Shown: in pieces, positions 47,256 to 55,815 of the stretch
Position numbering within the stretch: position 1 is the stretch's first letter
Layout: each line of letters starts with the position of its first letter
Assembly (NCBI RefSeq): GCF_038784515.1
Contig: NZ_CP152376.1
Coordinates: 1,426,001 to 1,490,000, forward strand
DNA length: 64,000 nucleotides
Direction: 5' to 3'
Origin: Rhodoferax sp. GW822-FHT02A01
Lineage (GTDB): Bacteria; Pseudomonadota; Gammaproteobacteria; Burkholderiales; Burkholderiaceae_C
Position numbers and translations under genes: made by a program
Notes under the pieces: generated by a model
Databases searched by the model: none
Seen by the model: only the letters and a program-made list of their open reading frames with translations
What the model was told of the DNA's origin: nothing

Positions 47256-48185
47256 ATGTCCGAGAACACCTCTTCCCAACAAGCGCTCAGTGACAGCGCC
47301 GCACGGCAACTAGCCAACGCGACCAAGACAGTACCCATCCTGTCGACCATCAGCCCGCGCTGGCTGGTGCACCTGCTGCAATGGACGCCGGTGGAAGCGG
47401 GCATCTACCGCCTCAACAAGGTCAAGAATCCGCAGGACGTGCTGGTGGCCTGCACCAAGCGGGATGAATCCGAACTGCCGCAGACCTTTGTGGACTACGA
47501 AGAGCAGCCACGCGAGTATTTCCTGAACGCCGTGTCCACCGTGCTCGACGTGCACACCCGCGTGAGTGACCTCTACAGCAGCCCCCATGACCAGATCAAG
47601 GAACAGCTGCGCCTGACGATCGAGACCATCAAGGAACGCCAGGAGTCCGAGCTCATCAACAACCCCGACTACGGCCTGCTGGCCAGCGTCGCGCCCGAGC
47701 AAGTCATCTACCCGCTGACCGGCGCACCCACGCCCGACGACCTCGACGAGCTGCTGACCAAGGTCTGGAAAGAGCCCGCCTTCTTCCTGACCCACCCGCT
47801 GGCCATTGCCGCCTTCGGCCGTGAATGCACTCGCCGCGGTGTGCCGCCACCCACGGTGAGCCTGTTTGGCTCGCAGTTCCTGACCTGGCGCGGCATTCCG
47901 CTGATCCCCAGCGACAAGGTGCCGGTGGCTGACGGCAAGACCAAGATCCTGCTGCTACGTGTAGGCGACAAGCGCCAGGGCGTAGTCGGCGTGTACCAGC
48001 CCGGTCTGGCCGGCGAACAAAGCCCGGGCCTGTCGGTGCGCTTCATGGGCATCAACCGCAGCGCGATTGCGTCCTATCTGATCAGCCTGTACTGCTCGCT
48101 GGTGGTGCAGTCCGACGACGCACTGGCCGTTCTGGAAGATGTTGAGATTGGCAAGTTCCATGACTATCCAGACACCTACAAGTGA
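47256..48185 (+). CDS. Family 2A encapsulin shell protein (SrpI-like)
   Basis: A 309-residue protein resembling SrpI, the HK97-fold shell protein of family 2 encapsulins. Landmarks: the N-terminal arm AARQLANATKTVPILSTISP and RWLVHLLQWTPVEAGIYRLNKV; the middle KEPAFFLTHPLAIAAFGREC; the SLFGSQFLTWRGIPLIPSDK loop; and C-terminal SLYCSLVVQSDDALAVLEDVEIG. There is no cyclic-nucleotide-binding insert, so it is the 2A type. It should self-assemble into an icosahedral compartment that loads the cysteine desulfurase encoded next, whose start lies inside this gene (26-base overlap). No phage genes are present, so a prophage capsid is unlikely. Confidence 0.87.
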   Translation: MSENTSSQQALSDSAARQLANATKTVPILSTISPRWLVHLLQWTPVEAGIYRLNKVKNPQDVLVACTKRDESELPQTFVDYEEQPREYFLNAVSTVLDVHTRVSDLYSSPHDQIKEQLRLTIETIKERQESELINNPDYGLLASVAPEQVIYPLTGAPTPDDLDELLTKVWKEPAFFLTHPLAIAAFGRECTRRGVPPPTVSLFGSQFLTWRGIPLIPSDKVPVADGKTKILLLRVGDKRQGVVGVYQPGLAGEQSPGLSVRFMGINRSAIASYLISLYCSLVVQSDDALAVLEDVEIGKFHDYPDTYK

Positions 48186-50175
48186 TCTGCCGGGAGCCAC
48201 GCCTCCCGCTGGACTGCCTGATGTAGCCACGCTCACCCAACTGGCCGGCGCCTTCTTCGCCGCCCTGCCGGGTGAAGCGCCCAAGCTGCCTTCCGGCGCG
48301 CCCAATCCGCCCGCTCTCGGTGGCGTACCAGCACCAACGAATGTGCTGCCCGGCGGTACATCGCTGGGGCCGCTGGTGCGCGAACCGCAGCTGGCCGGAA
48401 CCATTGCGCCGGGTGCCAATGTGGCACCCACGACGCCGCAGAACGTGCTGTCGCTGGGCGCCAGCACGCCATCGCTGCTGCCGCATTCCGCTGCAACCAA
48501 CGGTCTTCCCGACAACGCGGCCATCGTGCCCCCTGCCGTGGACAACCGTACTGGCGGCCAAGCGCTGGGTGTGCCTGAAGGGTTTGCGGCATCGCTTCCC
48601 GCTGCGCCGCAGTCGCCTTCGCCGCTTCCAGGAACACCATCCACCCCGTACTACTTTCTGGGTGAGAGCAGTGGCTATCCCTCCACGTTGACCGAATTCT
48701 CTGTGCCGCGCGAAGACCGTGTCACGGCGCACTCGTTCGGCCTGCCCGGAGCGGATGACCTGCGTGCCCTGCTGAGCGACAACCCGCGCAGCGCAGCACC
48801 CTCTAGTGCGACCCCTGGCTCCGCAGTGGGCGGCCGGCCGCAACAGGCCGATGCCGCCCACGCCGCGGGCCCGTTCTACTTCCTGGACCAGAAGCGTCCG
48901 CCCAGTGGTTATGCCGGGCGTGATCCGCAAGTAGACCCGCAGGCACGCCACCCGGCGTTTGATGTGAACGCGATCCGTCGCGACTTTCCCATCCTGCAAG
49001 AGCGTGTGAACGGTCGTCCGCTGGCTTGGTTCGACAACGCCGCCACCACCCACAAGCCACGCCAGGTGATCGAGCGCATCTCGTACTTCTACGAGCACGA
49101 GAACTCCAACATCCACCGCGCTGCCCACGAGCTGGCAGCTCGCGCCACCGACGCGTACGAGAGTGCGCGCGAGAAGGTACGCGCCTTCCTGGGTGCATCC
49201 AGTGTGGAAGAGGTGATCTTCGTGCGCGGAGCGACCGAGGCCATCAACCTGGTGGCCAAGACCTGGGGTGTGCAGAACGTGCTGGAAGGCGACGAGATCA
49301 TCGTCTCCAACCTGGAGCACCACGCCAACATCGTGCCCTGGCAACAACTGGCCGCGCAAAAGGGCGCACGCATCCGCGTGATCCCGGTGGACGACTCCGG
49401 CCAGGTACTGCTCGACGAGTACAAGAAGCTGCTGAACGACCGCACCAAGATCGTCGCTGTGACCCAGGTTTCCAACGCACTGGGCACCGTGGTGCCGGTG
49501 AAGGAAATCGTGGAGCTGGCCCACCGTGCCGGTGCCAAGGCACTGGTGGACGGCGCACAGTCGGTCAGCCACATGCGCGTGAATGTGCAGGACATTGGCG
49601 CCGACTTCTTCGTGTTTTCCGGCCACAAGATCTTCGGACCTACCGGCATTGGCGTGGTCTACGGCAAGCGCGAGCTGCTCGACAGCATGCCGCCCTGGCA
49701 GGGTGGCGGCAACATGATTGCAGACGTGACCTTCGAGCGCACGCTGTTCCAGCCCCCGCCCAACAAGTTCGAGGCCGGCACCGGCAACATTGCCGACGCC
49801 GTAGGCCTGGGTGCGGCCATCGACTATGTGCAGCGCATCGGTCTGGAAAACATTGCGCGCTACGAGCACGACATCCTGGAATACGCCACGCAGCTGCTGC
49901 GACCCATTCCCGGCGTGCGTCTGGTCGGTACGGCGCAGAACAAGGCCAGCGTGCTGTCCTTTGTGCTCAAGGGCTACACCACGGAGGAAGTGGGCAAGGA
50001 ACTCAACCGCGAAGGCATTGCGGTGCGCTCCGGCCACCACTGCGCGCAACCCATACTGCGCCGCTTTGGACTGGAAGCCACGGTACGGCCATCCCTGGCG
50101 TTCTACAACACCTGCGAAGAGGTGGACCGCTTCATCGCCGTGGTGCGGCGCCTGAGCTCGGCGCGCTCCCACTGA
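48160..50175 (+). CDS. Encapsulated cysteine desulfurase with disordered N-terminal cargo domain
   Basis: The ATG at 48160 gives 671 residues; one at 48139 is also in frame. Residues 1-266 are Pro/Ala/Gly/Ser-rich with no Cys or Trp, matching the disordered targeting extension of family 2A cargo. Within it are a short hydrophobic helix (LTQLAGAFFAAL, 25-36) and two similar motifs, PYYFL (163-167) and PFYFL (238-242). The catalytic part is a type II, SufS-like fold: FDNAATTHKP, H388 in NLEHHANIVPW, PLP-Lys490 in FSGHKIFG, and the persulfide Cys628 in RSGHHCAQP. It converts cysteine to alanine plus persulfide sulfur, inside the shell. Confidence 0.9.
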   Translation: MTIQTPTSDLPGATPPAGLPDVATLTQLAGAFFAALPGEAPKLPSGAPNPPALGGVPAPTNVLPGGTSLGPLVREPQLAGTIAPGANVAPTTPQNVLSLGASTPSLLPHSAATNGLPDNAAIVPPAVDNRTGGQALGVPEGFAASLPAAPQSPSPLPGTPSTPYYFLGESSGYPSTLTEFSVPREDRVTAHSFGLPGADDLRALLSDNPRSAAPSSATPGSAVGGRPQQADAAHAAGPFYFLDQKRPPSGYAGRDPQVDPQARHPAFDVNAIRRDFPILQERVNGRPLAWFDNAATTHKPRQVIERISYFYEHENSNIHRAAHELAARATDAYESAREKVRAFLGASSVEEVIFVRGATEAINLVAKTWGVQNVLEGDEIIVSNLEHHANIVPWQQLAAQKGARIRVIPVDDSGQVLLDEYKKLLNDRTKIVAVTQVSNALGTVVPVKEIVELAHRAGAKALVDGAQSVSHMRVNVQDIGADFFVFSGHKIFGPTGIGVVYGKRELLDSMPPWQGGGNMIADVTFERTLFQPPPNKFEAGTGNIADAVGLGAAIDYVQRIGLENIARYEHDILEYATQLLRPIPGVRLVGTAQNKASVLSFVLKGYTTEEVGKELNREGIAVRSGHHCAQPILRRFGLEATVRPSLAFYNTCEEVDRFIAVVRRLSSARSH

Positions 50176-50208
50176 AGGGGCGATTGGGGGGCTTTATCAT
50201 CCGGCGCC

Positions 50209-50928
50209 ATGCATGAGCCGGTTGAATGGTCAGAAGACCAGTGCCCCACCAGTCCCCGCTTCGGTGACGTCTACCGTTCGCGCGTCGGCGGCTGGCAGCA
50301 GGCGCAGACGGTGTTCGTAGGCGGCTGCCATCTGCCGCAGCGTTGGCAGAACACCGAGCACTTCACCATTCTGGAAACCGGCTTTGGCCTGGGTTTGAAT
50401 TTTCTGGCGACCTGGGCAACCTGGCTGGCAGATGCGCGCCGTTGTGCGCGGTTGCACTATGTGGCGGTGGAGGCCTATCCGGTCTCGGCCGCAGATGTGG
50501 TGCGCAGTGCCCAAGCGTTGAGCGACACACAGGCCATATCGCCTCTTGTCGATCTGGCGCGGGAACTGGCCTTGCATTGGCAGACGCTGCGGCCCGGCAT
50601 GCAGCAGTTCAGCCTCGCACAAGGTGCCATCCTTCTGACCTTGGCCATAGGCGATGTGCTGCCCATGCTGCAGCAACTCGATTGCCGCGCGGACGCCGTG
50701 TACCTGGATGGTTTCAGCCCGGCCAGGAACCCGCAGATGTGGTCCGACGAGACCTTGCGTGCGGTGGCGGCCCGCTGCATTGCGGGCACCACCCTGGCCA
50801 GCTTTTCAGTGGCCAGCAGTGTACGTAGCGGCTTACGGCAGGCGGGCTTCAGCGTGCGCCGCAAACCAGGCGTTGCACCCAAATGGCACCGGCTGGAAGC
50901 CAGCTACAACGGCTTGACTGCGCCCTGA
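50209..50928 (+). CDS. mnmD: MnmD-type tRNA methyltransferase (MnmC methyltransferase domain only)
   Basis: A 239-residue protein matching the N-terminal domain of MnmC: SPRFGDVYRSRVGGWQQA, the SAM motif ILETGFGLGLNFLATW, VYLDGFSPARNPQMW and SVASSVRSGLRQAGFSVRRKPG. It would methylate 5-aminomethyl-2-thiouridine at the tRNA wobble position. The FAD oxidase half of MnmC is absent and no companion gene follows. It starts 33 bases after the desulfurase; since the target base is itself thiolated, a link to local sulfur supply is possible but may be coincidence. Confidence 0.85.
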   Translation: MHEPVEWSEDQCPTSPRFGDVYRSRVGGWQQAQTVFVGGCHLPQRWQNTEHFTILETGFGLGLNFLATWATWLADARRCARLHYVAVEAYPVSAADVVRSAQALSDTQAISPLVDLARELALHWQTLRPGMQQFSLAQGAILLTLAIGDVLPMLQQLDCRADAVYLDGFSPARNPQMWSDETLRAVAARCIAGTTLASFSVASSVRSGLRQAGFSVRRKPGVAPKWHRLEASYNGLTAP

Positions 50929-50938
50929 ATGGGTGCGC

Positions 50939-51310
50939 CTACTTGCCGAAATGACCGCCGTCAATCAGGCGGTCAATTTCTGCGGCAGCGAGCAACCAGT
51001 CTTCTTCCGGATTGCCGGGCGCAAACCCGCGGCGCTCGGCAATGTAGAAGGCGGCCACCTCAATGTAGTTGGCGCGCTGTTCAGGTGTGATCACGCGTGC
51101 TGCTGGCTTGGCCGCTTTCTTCGCGGCTGGTGCCTTCTTGGTCGGGGCCTTGGTTGCCGGTACTGCTTCTGGCACCGGCTTGGTCACTGCCTTTGCCGGC
51201 GCAGCCTTCTTGGCAGGGGCCGCTTTTTTGGCGGCGGTTGCCGGCTTGGTTGCCGGAGTGACTACGGGTGCTGCCTTGGGGGCATCTGCCGCTTTCTTGC
51301 TGGTTGCCAT
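50939..51310 (-). CDS. Lys/Ala/Pro-rich DUF2934-domain protein (histone-H1-like)
   Basis: The ATG at 51310 (RBS GGAGAC) gives 123 residues. The first 75 are repetitive AAKKAAPAKKAAPAKAV-type sequence, like AlgP or bacterial H1-like proteins that bind DNA. The C-terminal 40 residues (RANYIEVAAFYIAERRGFAP, then PEEDWLLAAAEIDRLI) form a DUF2934 domain. It probably associates with the nucleoid through the basic repeat. It converges with mnmD, ten bases away. Confidence 0.75.
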   Translation of the reverse strand: MATSKKAADAPKAAPVVTPATKPATAAKKAAPAKKAAPAKAVTKPVPEAVPATKAPTKKAPAAKKAAKPAARVITPEQRANYIEVAAFYIAERRGFAPGNPEEDWLLAAAEIDRLIDGGHFGK

Positions 51311-51340
51311 AAGGGTCTCCTGTATTTGCATCGAAAGAAC

Positions 51341-51354
51341 CCCACCGCGGTGGG
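51341..51354. promoter_or_regulatory. 14-base palindrome upstream of the DUF2934 gene
   Basis: CCCACCGCGGTGGG is a perfect palindrome 30 bases upstream of the ATG on the minus strand and about 65 bases past the tauC-like stop. It may be an operator; I do not recognise the family. Confidence 0.4.
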
Positions 51355-51416
51355 CCCTGCGGGTGTGCAAGAACTGTACCGCATGCGCCATAACAGGCAC
51401 GTTACTTGATTGATGT

Positions 51417-52304
51417 CTAGCTCTTGCCCTTCCAGGGAACCAGTACGCTCTCCAACAGGCGCATAGCCAGGGTGAAACCAAAGGCGCAGATGGCAATGAC
51501 GCCAATACCCACGAACACTGCGTCCGTCGCCAGGAAGTGTGAGGCCGACATGATCAGATAACCGATGCCCCGATTGGCGGCAATCAGTTCGGCGGCTACC
51601 AGCGTGCCCCAGCCCACACCCAGCGCAATGCGTATGCCGGTCAAGATTTCAGGCAGTGCCGAGGGCAGCACCACTTCGGTAAACAGCTGCCAGGGGCTGG
51701 CGCCCAGTGCGAGTGCCGCGTTGACGCGCTCGATGGGCAGCGCACGCACCCCAGCCTGGGCCGAGAGCACGATGGGTGCAAACATGGCCAGCGTCAGCAA
51801 GGTGATCTTGGATGCTTCACCAATACCCAGCCAGATGACCATCAAGGGCAGGTACGCCAAGGGCGGTAGCGGCCAGTAGAACTCGATGGGCGTGTCCAGC
51901 ACGCCCTTGGCCCAGCGGTTCAACCCCATGAGCAGGCCCACCGGAATACCCAGCAGTACGGCAATGGCCGCTGCCGACAGGATGCGTGCCAGACTGGCCG
52001 ATACATGTTCCCACAAGGTGGCGTTGGCATAGCCATCCGCCCAGATCGATTGGGCCATGGTGATGACTTCAGCCGGTGTGGGTAAAAACAGGTGGGAGAC
52101 CCAGCCCGCTTGCGTCACACCCCACCAGGCAAGTAGCAACACAACGCCACTGATCAGGCTGATAGGCGCAGTGGACCCTTCCCCGATGCCAAAGTTGCGC
52201 ATCTTCACAACCTTGGGCGCAGGTGTCTTGGTATCCGGCAACATCACGGTGGGACTGGCGTCCACGTTCTGAATCAATGCCAGCTGTGCAGCCATATCGC
52301 TCAT
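51417..52304 (-). CDS. tauC: Taurine-type ABC transporter permease
   Basis: A 295-residue inner-membrane permease with six hydrophobic segments from about residue 45. The EAA coupling loop reads [21 protein letters not shown], followed by [22 protein letters not shown]. Its start overlaps the ATPase stop by four bases, and receptor, ATPase and permease form one leftward operon. The family includes SsuC; the TauA-like receptor argues for taurine or a related sulfonate. No TauD dioxygenase is in the window. Confidence 0.88.
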   Translation of the reverse strand: MSDMAAQLALIQNVDASPTVMLPDTKTPAPKVVKMRNFGIGEGSTAPISLISGVVLLLAWWGVTQAGWVSHLFLPTPAEVITMAQSIWADGYANATLWEHVSASLARILSAAAIAVLLGIPVGLLMGLNRWAKGVLDTPIEFYWPLPPLAYLPLMVIWLGIGEASKITLLTLAMFAPIVLSAQAGVRALPIERVNAALALGASPWQLFTEVVLPSALPEILTGIRIALGVGWGTLVAAELIAANRGIGYLIMSASHFLATDAVFVGIGVIAICAFGFTLAMRLLESVLVPWKGKS

Positions 52305-53092
52305 ACGCTTGCCAACTCCTGGTCTTCGGTCTGGTGCACGATGCTGCGGATCTCTTCGCGCAGTTCGGAAAATTCGGGCAAGGTCTTGATGGCACGCGCA
52401 TCCCGATCGCGCGCGAAACGCCGCACGAAATCCACGTCGAAACGCGCCACGATCCGACCCGGACGCGGTGACATCACAATGACCTGGGTGCCCAGGAACA
52501 AGGCCTCCTCAATGGAATGCGTGATGAAGAACACCTGTTTGCCGGTACGTGCCCATACCGATACCAGCAGCTCCTGCATGTGTTCGCGCGTCATGCTGTC
52601 GAGTGCACCAAATGGCTCGTCCATCAGCAAGATCTTGGGGTCTGTAGCCAGCGCCCGTGCCAGGCCGACGCGCTGGCGCATGCCACCTGACAATTCGTAG
52701 GGCGCAGACTTGGCAAAGTCCTGCAAGCCCACCAAGCGCAGCAGTTCGTGTGCCCGTTCTTCACGCTCGCGCCGCGGCACGCCAGCAAACTTCAGGCCCA
52801 GAGCCACGTTGTCCAGCACCGACTGCCAGGGCAGCAAGGTGTCTTTCTGAAACACCACCCCGCGGTCGGCGCCGGGCCCACCGACGGGCTGGCCGTCCAA
52901 GGTAATCGTGCCTTTGGACAGAGGCAGAAACCCCGCCATGGCATTGAGCAGGGTGGACTTGCCACACCCCGATGTGCCCAAAGCCACCACAAAGCCGCCG
53001 TTGGGAATCTCGAGTGAAACGTTATCGAGTGCCTGTACCGGGCGGCCATTGCGGGCCTCAAAAAAGACGCTGGCGTTGTCGACCTTCAGCAT
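52301..53092 (-). CDS. tauB: Taurine-type ABC transporter ATP-binding protein
   Basis: A 263-residue ATPase with Walker [11 protein letters not shown]-loop [14 protein letters not shown], signature [16 protein letters not shown], Walker [14 protein letters not shown] and switch His in [10 protein letters not shown]. TauB-type sequence continues with [20 protein letters not shown]. It powers the adjacent permease, and lies 10 bases after the receptor gene. Confidence 0.9.
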   Translation of the reverse strand: MLKVDNASVFFEARNGRPVQALDNVSLEIPNGGFVVALGTSGCGKSTLLNAMAGFLPLSKGTITLDGQPVGGPGADRGVVFQKDTLLPWQSVLDNVALGLKFAGVPRREREERAHELLRLVGLQDFAKSAPYELSGGMRQRVGLARALATDPKILLMDEPFGALDSMTREHMQELLVSVWARTGKQVFFITHSIEEALFLGTQVIVMSPRPGRIVARFDVDFVRRFARDRDARAIKTLPEFSELREEIRSIVHQTEDQELASV

Positions 53093-53102
53093 GAAAGCCT
53101 GC

Positions 53103-54116
53103 TTACTTCTTCAGGGACGCAACCACCGTGGGAGTCACGTAGGCCGCGTAGCTGGGCAACACGTCGGAAATCTTCTTCTGCTCTTTCAGGAAGGCAGAAG
53201 TCTCTTTCAGGATTCTGGCAACGCCGGACTTCTCACCACCGCCCAGCCAGGCGTCGGAAGCCTGTGCAGTCAAGGGCACCAGGTTCAGGTTGAGCAGGCC
53301 CGCAGCCTGATCGGCCGATGTGCCGCCCAGCAACTTGGCAAGCTGCTTGGCGTTGTCGCTGTCCTTGTTCCAGGCGGCCTTGTTGGTCAAAAAGGACTGG
53401 GTGTGCTTTTCAATCACGCTGGCAAACCCTTTGAGGAACTCCGGATGGTCCTTGGCGAAGGCGCCAGTGGCGACCCAGGCGGAGAAGGTGGGCGCACCTT
53501 TTTCTGCCACTTCCTTGGAGGTCACCAATACCTTGCCGTTCTTCTTGAGCTCGGTGAGCGCCGGATCCCAGACAAAGCCACCGTCGATGTCACCGCGGTT
53601 GAAAGCGGCCACGATTTCAGGCTGGGGAATGGCAAAGACCTGCACGTCCTTCTCGGTCAGGCCCTGGCTCTTGATGAGTGCCAGCAACTGGTAATGGTCT
53701 GTGGACACGGGAGCCGCGGCAAGCTTCTTGCCTTTGAGATCGGACAGGGAGTTGATGCCCGATCCGTTGCGAACGACCAGCGCCTCGTCGATGCCCGAAA
53801 TGGAAGCCAGATAGAAAGCCTTGACGTCCAGTCCACGGGAAGTGGCTGCTGCATAGGGGCTGGAACCTACATAACCCACCTGCACGTCGCCGGAGGCAAT
53901 GGCGGCGAACACGTCAGCTCCAGAATTGAACTTGCGGAAGTCAATCTTGTAACCCGTGGCCTTTTCATAGTCTCCATTGGCAATGCCCAGCGAAGAGGGC
54001 AATGCGTCGGTCTGGTAACCGACCACCACAGACTTGTCTGCAGCGCTCACGCCAAAGGCGGCGGCTAGGGCCAGGGTGGCTAGCGTCGCGGCAAGCTTTC
54101 TTCTATCGATTTTCAT
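53103..54116 (-). CDS. tauA: Taurine ABC transporter substrate-binding protein
   Basis: A 337-residue periplasmic receptor with signal peptide [20 protein letters not shown] and AFGVSA cleavage. TauA landmarks are [56 protein letters not shown] and [19 protein letters not shown]. It delivers taurine or a similar sulfonate to TauBC. Its ribosome-binding site (AAGAAGGA) can pair with a sequence about 55 bases upstream in the leader. Confidence 0.9.
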   Translation of the reverse strand: MKIDRRKLAATLATLALAAAFGVSAADKSVVVGYQTDALPSSLGIANGDYEKATGYKIDFRKFNSGADVFAAIASGDVQVGYVGSSPYAAATSRGLDVKAFYLASISGIDEALVVRNGSGINSLSDLKGKKLAAAPVSTDHYQLLALIKSQGLTEKDVQVFAIPQPEIVAAFNRGDIDGGFVWDPALTELKKNGKVLVTSKEVAEKGAPTFSAWVATGAFAKDHPEFLKGFASVIEKHTQSFLTNKAAWNKDSDNAKQLAKLLGGTSADQAAGLLNLNLVPLTAQASDAWLGGGEKSGVARILKETSAFLKEQKKISDVLPSYAAYVTPTVVASLKK

Positions 54117-54118
54117 GT

Positions 54119-54190
54119 GCGAGGTCCTTCTTTAACAATTCACAGGCCCACGGTGCGTGACCCTCGGTGAACTGTATGGAGGGACCTCGC
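54119..54190 (-). promoter_or_regulatory. tauA leader inverted repeat that can mask the RBS
   Basis: In the minus-strand leader, GCGAGGTCC (from 54190) is exactly complementary to GGACCTCGC (54127-54119), which contains part of the tauA Shine-Dalgarno AAGAAGGA and ends just before the ATG at 54116. The loop is 54 bases. If formed, translation would be blocked. Regulation is inferred. Confidence 0.4.
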
Positions 54191-54259
54191 GCTAGACAAA
54201 GACCGTTTTCGATCTTGTAAATGTGAATAACGAAGATGGCGGCTCCAGGCCGCCACACA

Positions 54260-54781
54260 TCAGGGGCGGAAATGCTGCGCCAGTGCGAACACCGAGTTCG
54301 GTGGCAGGTTGCGCAAAACTGGGCGCGGTGCGGCAGGCATTACGCCCTTGTTGCTGACCTTGCGGCGTTCATCCACCTTGAAGCCTGCGGCGCGCTGGCC
54401 ATCTGCCAAGCTCTTGAGCGTGATGGTCTTCATATGTTCAAACACGGCGGTATGTAGCGAGTCCCACAGCGCCTGGGTGTTGAGCACGCCCTGGCGTTGC
54501 TTGCGCGCGCTTTGGGGGTCACCCACTTCCTCGATGGCACTGATGATGTCTGCCACGGTGATGCTGTCACCGCGAAAGCCCAGGGTGTAGCCGCCGCCGG
54601 GGCCGCGTGTGCTTTCCACCAGGCTGTGCTGGCGCAGCTTGGCAAACACCTGCTCCAAATAGGAAAGGGAAATGCCGTGGCGCAAGGCCAAGTCAGATAG
54701 AGGTACCGGGTAGCCCTTGTCGCGCAGCGCAAGGTCAATCATGGCGGTAATGGCAAAACGTCCACGGGTACTGAGTCGCAT
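54260..54781 (-). CDS. Rrf2-family regulator without iron-sulfur ligands (IscR-like)
   Basis: The ATG at 54781 (173 residues) starts MRLSTRGRFAITAMIDLAL, as IscR does. The HTH region LSDLALRHGISLSYLEQVFAKL and wing ESTRGPGGGYTLGF are conserved. IscR carries three Cys ligands in the segment before THALW; here that segment is DPQSARKQRQGVLNTQALW, with no cysteine in the whole protein. It therefore cannot hold the usual 2Fe-2S cluster and probably acts as an apo-type regulator. It lies between the taurine and sulfate importer operons and has an 18-base palindrome just upstream. Confidence 0.85.
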   Translation of the reverse strand: MRLSTRGRFAITAMIDLALRDKGYPVPLSDLALRHGISLSYLEQVFAKLRQHSLVESTRGPGGGYTLGFRGDSITVADIISAIEEVGDPQSARKQRQGVLNTQALWDSLHTAVFEHMKTITLKSLADGQRAAGFKVDERRKVSNKGVMPAAPRPVLRNLPPNSVFALAQHFRP

Positions 54782-54797
54782 GGTTATCACTCCTATG

Positions 54798-54815
54798 CAA
54801 GTGCAAAGGCACTTG
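54798..54815. promoter_or_regulatory. 18-base palindrome upstream of the Rrf2 gene
   Basis: CAAGTGC-AAAG-GCACTTG lies 17 bases upstream of the Rrf2 ATG in the divergent region with the nhaR-like gene. Its position suits autoregulation by the Rrf2 protein. The binding factor is inferred. Confidence 0.5.
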
Positions 54816-54889
54816 TGTGAGTGGAATATAGGGTCGACAATGCTTCGTGAAAAGTCGAATTTTTCATTACTTTACTTCGCGAAAAACTG

Positions 54890-55783
54890 ATGAACTTCAA
54901 ACACCTGCGCTACTTCTGGGTCACGGCCAAGGCCGGCGGCATCACCCGGGCGGGGGAACAGCTCCACACAACGCCCCAAACCTTGTCCGGCCAGATCAAG
55001 TTGCTGGAGGACTGGCTGGGCCGCAAGCTGTTCAAGAAGAGCGGCCGCAATCTGGAACTGACCGAAGACGGACGAATCGCCCTGGGCTATGCCGATCAGA
55101 TATTCACGCTGGGCGCTGAACTGGAGAGCGCCTTGCAGACCGCCCGGGACGGCAAGAAGGTTCTGGACTTTTCCGTGGGTGTGGCGGACTCGGTCACCAA
55201 GTCCATTGCCTACCGGCTGCTGGAGCCGGCGCTGTCCATTGACGAGCCGGTGCGGCTCATCTGCGTGGAGGGTAAGTTCCCCGACCTGTTGGCGCAGTTG
55301 GCGCTCAACCGCCTGGATCTGGTAATTGCCGACGAAGCCATGTCGCGTCGCCTGAACGTGCGTGCCTTCAACCATGCGCTCGGTGGCACCGCCATGAGCT
55401 TCTTCTGTACGCCGGAACTCAAGGCGCAGCTCAAGGGCAAGTTTCCCCACTGCATGACCAACCAGCCCATGCTGATACCCGGCACGCAAGCCTCGGTTCG
55501 CGGCCAACTCGAGAGTTGGCTGACGCGCCACGGTGTGCAGCCACGGATCGTCGGCGAGTTTGACGACGGTGCCCTGATGACCGCCTTCGGGCGCGAGGGC
55601 CGGGGCGTGTTCATGGCGCCCAGTGTGGTCGAGGACGAAATCATCCGGCAGTTTGGCGTGAAGGTCATTGGCCGCACCGACGAGCTGCGGGACGAGTTTT
55701 TTGCCGTCTCCGTGGAGCGCCGCATTACCCATCCATGCGTCGTGGCCATCACCGATGCGGCCCGCGTCACGCTGTTCGGCTGA
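54890..55783 (+). CDS. LysR-family regulator, NhaR type
   Basis: A 297-residue LysR protein whose start, MNFKHLRYFWVTAKAGGITR, and HTH AGEQLHTTPQTLSGQIKLLE match NhaR-type activators. The effector domain contains VGVADSVTKSIAYRLLEPAL and CVEGKFPDLLAQLALNRLDLVIAD, also NhaR-like. It is divergent from the Rrf2 gene and 176 bases upstream of the sulfate receptor operon on the same strand. NhaR classically answers to sodium; whether this one does, or controls sulfur genes, cannot be read. Confidence 0.85.
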   Translation: MNFKHLRYFWVTAKAGGITRAGEQLHTTPQTLSGQIKLLEDWLGRKLFKKSGRNLELTEDGRIALGYADQIFTLGAELESALQTARDGKKVLDFSVGVADSVTKSIAYRLLEPALSIDEPVRLICVEGKFPDLLAQLALNRLDLVIADEAMSRRLNVRAFNHALGGTAMSFFCTPELKAQLKGKFPHCMTNQPMLIPGTQASVRGQLESWLTRHGVQPRIVGEFDDGALMTAFGREGRGVFMAPSVVEDEIIRQFGVKVIGRTDELRDEFFAVSVERRITHPCVVAITDAARVTLFG

Positions 55784-55815
55784 TTGCTCCGAGTCTCCCG
55801 AGCTTCAAGGCTTTC

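Noticed and set aside
47256..48185. HK97-like protein as part of a prophage
   Set aside because: No portal, terminase, protease, tail or integrase gene is nearby, and neighbours are sulfur-metabolism genes typical of encapsulin loci.
48082..50172. 696-residue minus-strand open frame opposite the cysteine desulfurase
   Set aside because: No recognisable motif and no RBS; the plus strand has an intact PLP enzyme. It is a codon-bias shadow.
51417..54116. Taurine dioxygenase (tauD) as part of the taurine operon
   Set aside because: No such open frame exists on either strand here; only the importer is present.
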